Assembly (NCBI GenBank): GCA_051294375.1
Contig: CM119267.1
Span: 23,986,111-24,050,110 of the forward strand
Direction of reading: 5' to 3'
Length of the DNA: 64,000 nt
DNA from: Paraspadella gotoi
Lineage: Eukaryota; Chaetognatha
The translations under genes were made by a program, and so were the position numbers. Under the pieces are notes generated by a model. It saw only the letters and a program-made list of their open reading frames with translations. It was not told the DNA's origin and searched no databases. Below are positions 1-64,000 of the stretch, one piece after another (positions within the stretch are counted from its first letter, which is position 1; each line of letters begins with the position of its first letter).

Positions 1-29023
<29,023 letters not shown>

Positions 29024-29464
29024 GTCTTGAACCAATTTTTCGTTTTAAATAGTTTTTTTTTCTTGTTATATTTTCATTCATACCCTCCATTTTTTTCTTC
29101 TTTTCATTATCATTCACAAACATTATCCATCATCTTAATATGTTTTCTTTTCTTTTTTTTAAAGCCTTTTCTCTATGTTTTCATGGCTGTTCAAGGCGGT
29201 TGATCATTGACCGTGAAAATTTATCAAAGATCCCAAACTTCGTAGAGAATCGTTACTTGTGAAAACGAATTATGAAATTTTGTGATTGGTATTGTGACTG
29301 TTTTTAAACGAATGTGGCTTCGGAACTTCTGCGTAAAAGAGAATTTTAACTTTGGTATATTGGTTACTAACTCATGGTTTTGTCTTTTTTTTTACCTTTG
29401 ATAAGAATCTCATATGGCTATGCCGCGAAGAATTAAATCATAGGCTCTGAATTAAAATCCTGTA

Positions 29465-29470
29465 AATAAA
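29465..29470 (+). terminator. Possible polyadenylation signal of gene A
   Basis: AATAAA about 440 bases after the stop codon. Other AATAAA-like sequences occur near 29,565, so the site is not certain. Confidence 0.35.
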
Positions 29471-31013
29471 ACCAAGAAACATCATTCTCCTTGTGGCTAA
29501 ATTTAGAAGGTTTTGAGAGAAGTCTCAACCTCTTTATAACTGCTCGAGGCGCCATGAATGTAAATAAATAATACAGGATAAATCTGCGTAATTCTCCCCA
29601 ACTTAATGATCTTAAACGAGCCTAAAACTGAAAACATTATCCCAGAAATCAAACAACTTTTTTTTGCATTTCTTTTTTCATTATCTTTTGAATGATTTAA
29701 AAGTTTTTTGATGTTGATAGTTGTTATTTTTGTTTTTTTTAAATGAGATTCACAATTTTTCAGTGTATTTTGTAGAAAACATTTTTTTCCTTTTCACAAG
29801 CTTTGCGACTAATTGAAATTTATCACAATCGTCGCGTTCTGGGAGAAAAAAAAAACAACTATTAAACAGTCAAAAATATTTGAACTTCTCTTTGTAGATT
29901 ATTATATTACACGAGGGTGAGACTGGTATAGAATCATTGTTAGTTATAAAAAACCATCTGCTTGACCTTGTGTGTAAAGATTAAATAGCTTGAATATTTT
30001 TTATGGTGAATGAAGAAAAAACTACCATCTGTGATAATACTGCTTTGAAAAAACGCTATGATTATAGTAAAAATATATCTGAAATTGAAAAAAAATTCAA
30101 CAAAATTTTATTATAAAAACTTTATTTCTGATTAGCTTTTAGCCAATTAGTATTGTCTGGTGCAAAATTTTTAGCAGTTTGCGCCTTTCTTGCTTGGATC
30201 AAAACAAGAAAAAGTGTTGAGTCTAGAACCGGTAACAAACGGCTAGTCCGCGTCGCCATTGGCAACTTTTGGCCGCCATTTTGCTACAGCGGATTTTCCG
30301 TGTATTGACGACGAAAGAATTGTATTATCCTTGTAAGAGACCTAGTCTCTAGTAGAAATATTTAAAAAATTACTAGAACCATTACTCATCGACATCAGAT
30401 TTTAATAGTGAAATTTGTTTACATTTCACTCTCCGAGGTCATTGACTTCGTGTTCTAGCTTCTCGCTCAAGAGGGACGGGTTGGCGAACACACCGATGGA
30501 AACCCGACCGCCGAACCAGAATTTCTGGAATGCAAGGGCTCTAGCTAAGGTGGACCAGATTTTCAAAATAATTATAAAAATCATCATCAATTGATTATTT
30601 GAGCCATAGTTTAATAAAATGTTGAAATATGATAATATCTTTCATTTAACTTTCTAAACTGTCTTACGTTCCAACGAAAAAAAATTAACATTTCAAACCT
30701 TTATAGTAAACTTATAAAAAAAAAAAAAAAGGCCTCTCTGTTCTTATCCATGAATTAAAACTATATTAAGCCATTATTTTCTTTTTCTAATCTCTAGTTT
30801 TCACTTAAACTAGTTTTCAACCTTACCGGGCTTAGGGTGAGGGCAACTCCCATAACATCTCCTTCATTTCAACCTCATTAAATCTCGCTCCCGGCTTTAA
30901 ATCCTGTTTCGCAAGTTTTGAAAGATCAATTTATTAATCTCACAGTTTCTGGAAAATCCCAAAAACCTATTTAATTCCTGACCCTTAAAGAAGTTCTCGA
31001 AGTCGTCCAGACT

Positions 31014-31337
31014 CCTTTAAAACTACGGTCACGTCAAAGGATTAATTAATTATTAATTAATTATTAAACCGATTTTTTTTCCTTTAAAACTACGGTCACG
31101 TCAAAGGATTTATTAATTAATTATTAAACCGATTTTTTTTCCTTTAAAACTACGGTCACGTCAAAGGATTAATTAATTATTAATTAATTATTAAACCGAT
31201 TTTTTTCCTTTAAAACTACGGTCACGTCAAAGGATTAATTAATTATTAATTAATTATTAAACCGATTTTTTTTCCTTTAAAACTACGGTCACGTCAAAGG
31301 ATTAATTATTAATTAATTATTAAACTGATTTTTTTTT
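31014..31337 (+). repeat. Five-unit tandem repeat, unit about 60-67 bases
   Basis: Each unit contains CCTTTAAAACTACGGTCACG followed by TCAAAGG, an ATTAATTAATT tract and AAACCGATTTTTTTT. Units differ mainly in the number of TTAATTA repeats. Confidence 0.9.
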
Positions 31338-32069
31338 CAACGAAAATGTGCGAAGGATTAGCAACCAAATAGATTTTTTTTACGTGTCCATTTAAAAAAA
31401 AAAAAACTTGGTTGTACAAGAAAAAAGAAACTTTTTTCCAAATTTTCTAAATCTTTTTTAAGGTGAATTTTAAAGGAATTTTAAAAAGGTAAGTCTATTG
31501 AATGAATCAATGAAAAGAGAAAAAAACCATAAAAACGACTACGATTCGGACGATCTTTTCCTTGAGAATCTATACTGATCGCGCAACAAGTTTCCCGTAT
31601 CATTTCGAGTTTTTTTTTGGGAAAAAAAAGAAAAAGAAAGAAAATCCACCCACTATATAACCACGAAAAGACAGGGTCAACGATCCTCCTAAAAATGGAG
31701 CAAAAAAAAAAAAAAAAAAAAAGCGACATAAGAAATTTTTAAAAAATTTAATTTCATGGTACTACTTCATTGGAGAGACAAAAAAATGTTTTTTTATTTA
31801 ATACAAAGAGCGGATATTGTTTATTATTTAATGAGTTAAATGAAAAAAATTTTGCTCTATTTTCAAAAAGCACCTGATCTCTAACTCTTAAACCAGAAAC
31901 CACAATTGTCTGACCCCATTCTATCTTTATTTAATCTTTAACAATAACTTTAATCCCTAATCTCTAACCATAATCCCTCATCTTTAAAATAAATACCTAA
32001 ACCAATTTCATATCTTAATCGTCGATTCTAACCCAAATCTTAAGTTTAATTAAACTAATGATGGATGCT

Positions 32070-33009
32070 TAGGGTGTGTCAAAATCTAAAAGTTGTTCTG
32101 ATCCTAATTTACATCTAACACGATGGGGCAGGGCCAAAATAAATAGGTTTGCACGAATCGCCATTCAAATTGGTCTAACACCCGTACGTCTACCCTTGCC
32201 TAAAGACAGTTTAGCACACCTTTCACATCATAAGTCACTGTGTCTAAAATATGAGAGATTTTGACGTCCACCTTAATTTATTAGTTGAAAAAATGTACAA
32301 AGTTAACTATATTAAAATTTGAAGTCTCTACTACATCTTGCGGCTCCACAACAGCATGCACAACCTGCTGGAGATTGTACAAGCCACTGCACTGATGGCA
32401 TTATCTATGGAGTTGTGGTGGTAACCTAAAAATTCCCCAAAAAGTTTTATTCACAACTTGGTACTCTTTGTAATTGAGCATCATTTTTTTTTTAAAAATT
32501 GTGTAGTCACATCCTGGAGGATAAATCCTGTACAGATTCTTTTAAAAAATAAATTATACACAAAATAGTTATCAATAATTTTTGTTATGGCATCAATTAA
32601 TAAAGGTAGATGGGTTGGCAGTGTATGCTAAATTTCATCTTGATAGACCATATACTTTTAAAGATAGACCCTTTTAAAGCATTTTTAAAAAAAAATTTTA
32701 AACACCAATGGTAAAGGAAATATTAAAATTATTTTTTCAATAATGGCTTCATTAGTTGAAAAAAGACTTTAATTTTATATTTTAACCATAATTTCATGAA
32801 CTTCAATATCAACATGCTCGTTAGAGGCATTCCTAAATTGTTGAAGGATGTGGACTAATGGTTGTGGCTGAAGATCAAGTTTAAAAAAGCAGTTTATTGT
32901 AAATCAAAATTTATTTTTTTTATTGATATTGGACTTACGCTTTGACTTTTCATTAGGGTATGCCCACATTTTCATGGATGCTTGGATGTTCAGACTGCTT
33001 GAAGGATTG
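32070..33009 (+). repeat. Left long terminal inverted repeat
   Basis: Reverse complement of about 34784-35726 with scattered mismatches, so the arms are not perfectly fresh copies. Contains a subterminal block TAGGGTATGCCCACATTTTC near its inner end. Confidence 0.85.
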
Positions 33010-33018
33010 TCAGCAAAT

Positions 33019-33685
33019 GAAAACGTGAAGAGATTTTAACATTTTAAAAAGAGATACTTAAAGACAAGACATACTAATTGTTTATGTATAGATATCATTA
33101 CTTTAAGTTTACTTCTACTTTAACAGGAAGAGGTAAAAAATAGCTTTGAAAATGATATCCCTGCTCAATAGCTTAATGTTTTTGAATGAAAAAATTTTGT
33201 CTTACTTTCTGAACGATTTATAAAAAAGTTTTTCAAAAAATAACAATAATATTCATATTGTCTGAAAGACCTTAAAAAACTGTATACTATCGTAACTATG
33301 ATATATTTTTCAATTCCTTGAATAAAAAAAATTCTTTTTGAGGCCCGGTCGAAGTTATAAGTTACAGAAATATGACTACCTTATTTTTAAAAATAGTTAT
33401 ATTACTTTTAAGAAATTATAATTGATATTCCTGTATAAATTTTTAACGGGCTTTCTTGCAAATTAGTGAGATTATGATTGCTTAAATTAAGTTAAAAGAA
33501 CTATAAATTCCAGGTAACGAATTTCTCTTCATTTTTTAGTGAAAAGCTCGAATTTGCTCCTCATCTTTTTTTGCTCATTACGGACTCAAAACAAGAACAA
33601 ATATCAAAAAAATTATACATAAAAAATACTTTTGTCTTGTCTTTAAGTATCTCTATTCAAAATATTAAAATCTCTTCACGTTTTC
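33019..33685. repeat. Nested 52-base inverted repeat inside the foldback element
   Basis: 33019-33070 (GAAAACGTGAAGAGATTTTA onward) is nearly the reverse complement of 33634-33685. This could be a small nested MITE or part of the internal structure. Confidence 0.6.
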
Positions 33686-34783
33686 GTAAGGTGAATTTTT
33701 TCAAGCGGTGGGTTTCAAATAGTCACGTGGTATTGTTTTGTTACTCAGTTACCCTCTGAAACAAATTAAAGATGCTGAAGTCCATTCTTGTTCATTGCGT
33801 ATTGTTTGAAAGAAATCAACGCATTAAAAATAATTTGTTCATCTTTTACAATTTGTAATTGTAGTGTCTTTTAGATAGTAAATAGATTTATTTTTTAACT
33901 GATGTTGATCATAATTGTCAAAGAATTTTTCATCTACGTAATGACGGTAGTACAAGTAGTTTTAAAAAGATTTTTTGAGACATATATTTAATTGTAATTG
34001 TATGTTTTGCGCCGCGCGGTTCCCTTTCGCGTTTTGGATCGCAAAATGCAAGCTTCTTTCCTGCGGTCCTAGATTGGCAAGCCTCGACCAATCTCCATCG
34101 AGAGATATCAATAAGAAATTAGACTTTTTTTACGCGCAGCCATCAAAGAAATGCATTGGTCGTAGGTTTATTTAAATAATAAATTAAGGACGAACTTATA
34201 TTTGGTCAATTGTAGGAAAGAGGGGATGATTCGTCCTGCTGTCGCAAAATAATGCAAAAAAGTTGTAAATTACAATTAATTTAGATAAGAAAGTCATCTG
34301 AAAGTACATTAAATGAACACTAATAGTGATTATTAGATGTTCTTATTTGGATCAGCGACACGGTGATCCCATAGCTGATTTATGGAGCTGTCGAAAACGG
34401 CCAAATCACGTTTCAAGATAACTAGCACAGACTCAACGTTTTTACATTTTCGCAACAAATGTTAGCTTGATTAATAATTTATAAATTACTTAATTTAAAA
34501 TAATGATAATTATATTTTTAAAATGCGCTCAACCATACCATTAACTCTATACATCGAATATTGATGTTCTTTGCATAGTATTATTTGTAAATTGTATGTT
34601 TGGAAGTTTTAACAAATAACTGTATCAAGCGTTTTTGTTATTTTGCGCGCGTTTTGGCTATTATGATAATAACCGTTCTATTTGTGAGAAAATAAGCTTT
34701 AGTATTTTTTACACATTAATATGATATATTATACATATAAATGGTAAGTGAACGTATTAAGGCTAATATTTCTGAATTATCAA

Positions 34784-35726
34784 TCCTTCAAACAGTCTGA
34801 ACATCCAGGCATCCACGAAAATGTGGGCACACCCTAATGAAAATGCAAAGTGTAAGTCCAATATCAATAAAAAAAATAAATTTTGATTTACAATAAACTC
34901 TTACTGCTTTTTTAAACTTGATCTTCAGCCACAACCATTTGTCCACATCCTTCAACAATTTAGGAATGCCTCTAACGAGCATGTTGATATTGAAGTTCAT
35001 GAAATTATGGTTAAAATATAAAATTAAAGTCTTTTTTCAACTAATGAAGCCATTATTGAAAAAATAATTTTAATATTTTCTTTACCATTGGTGTTTAAAA
35101 TTTTTTTTTGAAAATGCTTTAAAAGGGTCTATCTTGAAAAGTATATGGTCTATCAAGATGAAATTTAGCATACACTGCCAACCCATCTACCTTTATTAAT
35201 TGATGCCATAACAAAAATTATTGATAACTATTTTGTGTATAATTTATTTTTTAAAAGAATCTGTACAGGATTTAGCCTCCAGGATGTGACTACACAATTT
35301 TTAAAAAAAAAATGATGCTCAATTACAAAGAGTACCTAGTTGTGAATAAAATTTTTTGGGTAATTTTTAGGTTACCTCCACAACTCCATAGATAATGCCA
35401 TCAGTGCAGTGGCTTGTACAATCTCCAGCAGGTTGTGGATGCTGTTGTGGAGCCGCAAGATGTGGTAGAGACTTCAAATTTTAATATAGTTAACTTTGCA
35501 CATTTTTTCAACTAATAAATTAAGGTGGACGTCAAAATCTCTCATATTTTAGACACAGTGACTTATGATGTGAAAGGTGTGCTAAACTGTCTTTAGGCAA
35601 GGGTAGACGTACGGGTGTTAGACCAATTTGAATGGCGATTCGTGCAAACATATTTATTTTGGCCCTGCCCCATCGTGTTAGATGTAAATTAGGATCAGAA
35701 CAACTTTTAGATTTTGACACACCCTA
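34784..35726 (-). repeat. Right long terminal inverted repeat
   Basis: Pairs with 32070-33009; see the element entry. Confidence 0.85.
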
Positions 35727-36923
35727 ATGGATGCTTTTGAAATTTTTATTGTATATTATTAAAAAAAAAAAAGTTTTGATAAGTTTGGCTATGGAGTAAT
35801 CTTTAAATGCGGAAATTTTTAAAATAATATCTCTATCAGACAAAAATCGTGTAAAATCAAATAATGGGAAACAATTTTTTTTGTCTCAATCATCGTCTCA
35901 CAAGCTATCAGTTTTCAACGAAACATCTTCAAATAATAATAATTGACACTTAAATTTCTCCTTCCATCTCTTTCAATATGGACATCAGGAACCTAATTAA
36001 AATTTCCACCAAATATGAACTTTCAGGTTTGTTTTCTAATTTTACTCCGTCACGTTGAATTGAAAGAGACGCAATTTTATTCCTTATCATTTCTACAACG
36101 CAGAGAAAATATTTAAAAAAATACTTAAAAAAATAATTTATTACATAACCATGCTGTCTTGCCATCACTGATGACCATCACTGATCACTGATGGCATTAG
36201 TTTGAAGAGTATCCTTCGCTTTCTTTCCTAAAGAAAAAAAATTCTGACTCAGCTCTTCTCAATTTTACTTCAACTCAATTTTACATCGTTGTCATCAATT
36301 TTCAATACAATATGGTCAATTTTAAAATTCCACGACGCTCGTTCGAAATGTGTAATACTTAAATAAAAAAATAATAGTACTATTTATATAGCATGCTAGA
36401 TTATTAAAAAAAAACTTTAAATAATTCCAGTAAAAGATTAAGAGAAAAGGTTACTTTTTTACTATTTTCAGAGAATCAGAACCAAAATTAAACAGGCCTT
36501 AACTCCTTTTAAATTAACCGTCGCTAAAACCTATTAGTTTTAACTTTATAAAATGCGCCTCGACACCATTATTACAACACTAGAATCGGACCCACCTTTC
36601 TTCAATCATAGTTCAAAAAATATTTCTTTAAGCAATCCGCTACTCATCTACGATTAAAACGGAGAAATCATTTCTCGTTTTTTTTCTTTCTCGGTTCTAC
36701 TACTTTTTTTTTTCGAGTCAACCGGATCCTTACCACCTTCAAACTCAAAAAGATAAAATAAAACCACGAATCTAGTTTACACTTTGTTTAAACAGAGATC
36801 AAATTTTAACTCATTTTTGACGGGGAACTTCCCTCGCGTTACAGATCCTCCGGAACAAGCTTCCGCCATCTTCGTCTCTCTCTCCCTCCGCTTCTTAAGA
36901 CATCTAAAGAGCTACACCTCGAA

Positions 36924-37040
36924 ATGATCTCCGCAGTACAAGTTGCTGACGCAGCGGCGGCAAGTGCGGCAGCGACGGCGGCCGCAGCGTCGGCCCAACC
37001 CTTCCCGTTAGAAAAGAATGTGGAGTGCTACAATAAGATG
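36924..37040 (+). other. Alanine-rich open segment, possible orphan exon
   Basis: An ATG at 36924 opens MISAVQVADAAAASAAATAA and continues to a (TCTA)n microsatellite. The local GC content is far higher than its surroundings and the preceding sequence is pyrimidine-rich. This could be a first exon of an unrelated gene or a CpG-rich 5' region. There is no homology evidence and no clear splice donor. Confidence 0.2.
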
Positions 37041-37043
37041 TGT

Positions 37044-37151
<108 letters not shown>

Positions 37152-37310
37152 AACCACTTACCTCCATCCGCCAATATTTTTTTCCTTAATTTTTTAAACA
37201 AGTTAACAATTTAAGACATAGTAGATTAATTTTTTGTATTTTATTTTATTTTAAAAATTTTATTTTTAGTTACGAATGCTTACGCGATAAAAGTGGTCCA
37301 GCTAGATCTA

Positions 37311-37312
<2 letters not shown>

Positions 37313-37386
<74 letters not shown>
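37313..37386. repeat. (GA)n microsatellite
   Basis: An uninterrupted GA run of about 37 units. Confidence 0.95.
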
Positions 37387-37388
<2 letters not shown>

Positions 37389-38919
37389 CCTAACTTTGGC
37401 TTCTTAAAGATTATATTTATAGAAAAGGTAAATCACCATCTTTAGGACGTACACGTTTTATTACGGTCTAATCTATGTTAAGAATTCATTCTTTAAATGA
37501 TTAATGCATTTATTTCTTATTTCTTTTTCATTCATTCCTTCATTTCGTTAATTCACTAACTCTTAAGTGGAGGGGGTATTATAAGTAAAAGTAGAAATGA
37601 TCAATCTTAGAACTCATATTTCTATCATAAGAAGTACTAATATAAGTTATTATTAAAAGTTATAAAATTTATCATTAAAAGTACTAATAGAAGTAGTAAT
37701 AAAAGTTTTGGTATGAGAGCAGAAGAACTGGATCAGAGAGAAAGAGCTCAAGATTTTTCTCGCCATCAAAAAAATAAAAGTGAATAAAATCCTCGACGTC
37801 GGTTTCCGCCTCGAAAAACAGGTCCTTTGCTGAAACCCACCCTTTGGTAATTGCGTCTGCAGGGGCGGCGGCGGCGGCGGCTTTAGTAAAAATTAAAAGA
37901 GAAAATAAGGAATTTCTGAGGAGGCCAGAGAGAGAGAGAGAAAAAAAAAAGTAGTTATCACTTTCAGATATGTTTTCCGTGGACTTATTCGGGTTTTTTT
38001 TTTTGATAATAATAACAAGAAAAAATTCAAAATAAGACTAAAAAAAGTTTTTTTATTTTTAACCTCATTGATTGAGATTAATCCATTGAAGAAATTGTTA
38101 AATATTTGACAAATAAAATATGGAATCTTTTGATATTGTTTTTCATCCTCGTTACTCAAAATGACTGCGTTTTTTCTGGAAATGTGAAACAAAAAGCTGG
38201 TTCATATATTTAACTGTATAACAGTTTTAATTTACCTTAAATTATAATTCTAAAATATACAATGAGTTATTTAAACCTTTACTAATTATTTAATTTTTAA
38301 ATTTTTATTTTCCAAGCAGGAAAACTTGTAATCAAAAAATATTCATGAATAAAAAGAGTACTCTTAAAATTCAATATAAATCATTATAATTGAAAAGAAA
38401 AAACCAAATAATATTAAATACTATCAATAACTTAATAACTCAAAATCTAATAATTAAAGACGTTTAAGACTTTAAAAAATTAAATATCTTTAATTCATTA
38501 AAAGGCTAGGGTTATTGGTTTATTTTAAATTAAATCAATTTTACCGATATTAAAATATTAATGAATAGAGAAAATAATAAAAATATCTAGCGTCTGTATG
38601 TTTGTAGTATAAAATATGCTTATCTAAAAAATGGAAATATCTCACTTAAGTTACCTCTTGTATATACCTAGACTATAAAAAATATTAACAAAAAATTAAA
38701 ACAGGACTTAACAAGATATCATTTTAAAAGATAGGTTTGAGTTGATTAAAATTTAAAAATGCATTGAACGAATTCGCAGGCGATAATAAACACTTATCTA
38801 CTAAAAATAATTAAAAAAAAACAACTGGATAGAAGACATGCGAGTTTGAACTTCTTTGAAAAAACCTTTCCTTCCTTCACAACCGAAATGAAATAAACAA
38901 TTAAGAAACTTTTTAAAAA

Positions 38920-49607
<10,688 letters not shown>

Positions 49608-50244
49608 GATATGTAAAAAGTATTTATTAAATGTAACATATTTCTAATGGGTTATATTTGCCTGAATCCTTGTCATACAATTTTTTGGTCTGAGAAATTA
49701 ATGAACACTCAAAAGAGAATATTAGGTGCTAAAATGCCCTGAAGAAAACCATCAGATCTCAAAGCTTAACAAAAAAAACAAATAAAATTCAAAAAGCAAA
49801 ACAAAAAATGAATCAAAAAAACAATACACTGATTCTTTTTTCATTGGTTATTGTCTTTTTTGCAATGAAAAGGCATGAACATTCTTGTATTTATTAAGGG
49901 AAGCCTTTTTAAATACAAAAATCGGCCTTGCCAAATTATACCTAAAATTGTTTAAAAACTAAGGTAAAATAAATAAAAAACGTAAAAATAATGTAGACAT
50001 GCTTTTTTGTACATTAGTTGTGCTTAACGTTTTTTGTACTGTTAAAACATTTTTTTTATTTCTGTCCAGAAATTGAAAAAAAAATAAACTAAAAAAAAAA
50101 CAAACTAAAAACAACTTTAACTAAAAAAAGGGAAGCCTTCATATTTTGGACAATCGTCGTTACTATTTAAATCTTCCTTCAAAACGCATAATAAAACAAG
50201 GATAGATACTAAAACGAAGGGAGTCTGTCGATTTTGGGTTCAGA
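49608..50244 (+). other. Short spacer between genes B and C
   Basis: 637 bases holding the gene B 3' end (AATAAA at 49781-49786 is a plausible polyadenylation signal) and the gene C 5' region. AT-rich with poly-A runs. Confidence 0.6.
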
Positions 50245-63988
<13,744 letters not shown>

Positions 63989-64000
63989 GTAAGTTTCTGT

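Larger units (their letters stand above)
29024..32060 (+). other. Intergenic region after gene A
   Basis: About 3 kb of AT-rich 3' flank. It contains a more GC-rich patch (about 30,230-30,310 and 30,430-30,540) without a convincing reading frame, and the tandem repeat at 31014-31337. No gene is supported. Confidence 0.6.
32061..35735. mobile_element. Foldback/Mutator-like DNA transposon with 9-base target duplication
   Basis: The element is 32070-35726 (3657 bases), starting TAGGGTGTGTCAAAATC and ending with its reverse complement. It is flanked by perfect 9-base direct repeats ATGGATGCT (32061-32069 and 35727-35735). The terminal inverted repeats are about 940 bases long (32070-33009 and 34784-35726). 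Long inverted repeats with 9-base duplications are typical of Mutator-like and Foldback elements. Small frames of 62 codons occur in both arms (32076-32264 and 35532-35720), but no transposase is recognisable, so it is probably non-autonomous. The middle (33010-34783) is AT-rich. Confidence 0.85.

Noticed and set aside
32076-32264. 62-residue open frame in the foldback arm (and its mirror at 35532-35720)
   Set aside because: Present only because the arms are copies of each other; no recognisable domain and too short for a transposase.

Overview
The window comes from an animal (metazoan) nuclear genome. The genes are split by GT-AG introns, intergenic DNA is AT-rich, an animal-type Gypsy/Mag-like LTR retrotransposon and several DNA transposons are present, and the encoded domains (collagen-like Gly-X-Y, ZP, sushi/CCP, calcium-binding EGF, SEA, transmembrane segment) are those of extracellular animal proteins. 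I cannot name the species or phylum from the sequence alone.

The main content is a head-to-tail cluster of three paralogous genes on the plus strand. Gene A (1-29023; its 5' end lies before the window) has a collagen-like exon of more than 9.2 kb followed by exons for a ZP module, a sushi domain, an EGF domain, a SEA domain, a second EGF domain and a transmembrane helix with a short tail. Gene B (38920-49607) is complete: a signal-peptide exon, a 6.3 kb collagen-like exon and the same downstream exon series, with matching intron phases and several identical exon lengths. Gene C starts at 50245, only about 640 bases after gene B, and its collagen-like tract runs to 63988 at the right edge; its ZP and later exons lie beyond the window. 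The collagen-like tracts are unusual: they consist of charged GDKGxQ hexapeptides with almost no proline, encoded by a polypurine 18-base minisatellite. The SEA domains carry a GSVIV self-cleavage motif and the ZP modules end in a dibasic RRS site. The likely products are giant, proteolytically processed, membrane-tethered matrix proteins.

Non-genic content: intron 6 of gene A holds an antisense Gypsy/Mag-like LTR retrotransposon (about 12360-18224). Other gene A introns hold small terminal-inverted-repeat elements and dispersed repeats. The 9.9 kb between A and B holds a five-unit tandem repeat, a 3.66 kb foldback or Mutator-like element with 940-base inverted repeats and a perfect 9-base target duplication, and microsatellites.

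Assembly quality strongly affects interpretation. About 53358-60410 is a noisy inverted copy of the flanking locus (gene B 3' exons, gene C signal exon and gene C collagen on both sides). It looks like an unpolished long read inserted in the wrong orientation, so gene C is not really interrupted by a palindrome. Further indel-rich patches lie at 51600-52190 and 61870-62345 (gene C), near 3778-3920 (gene A), and near 39680-39755 and 44848-44928 (gene B).
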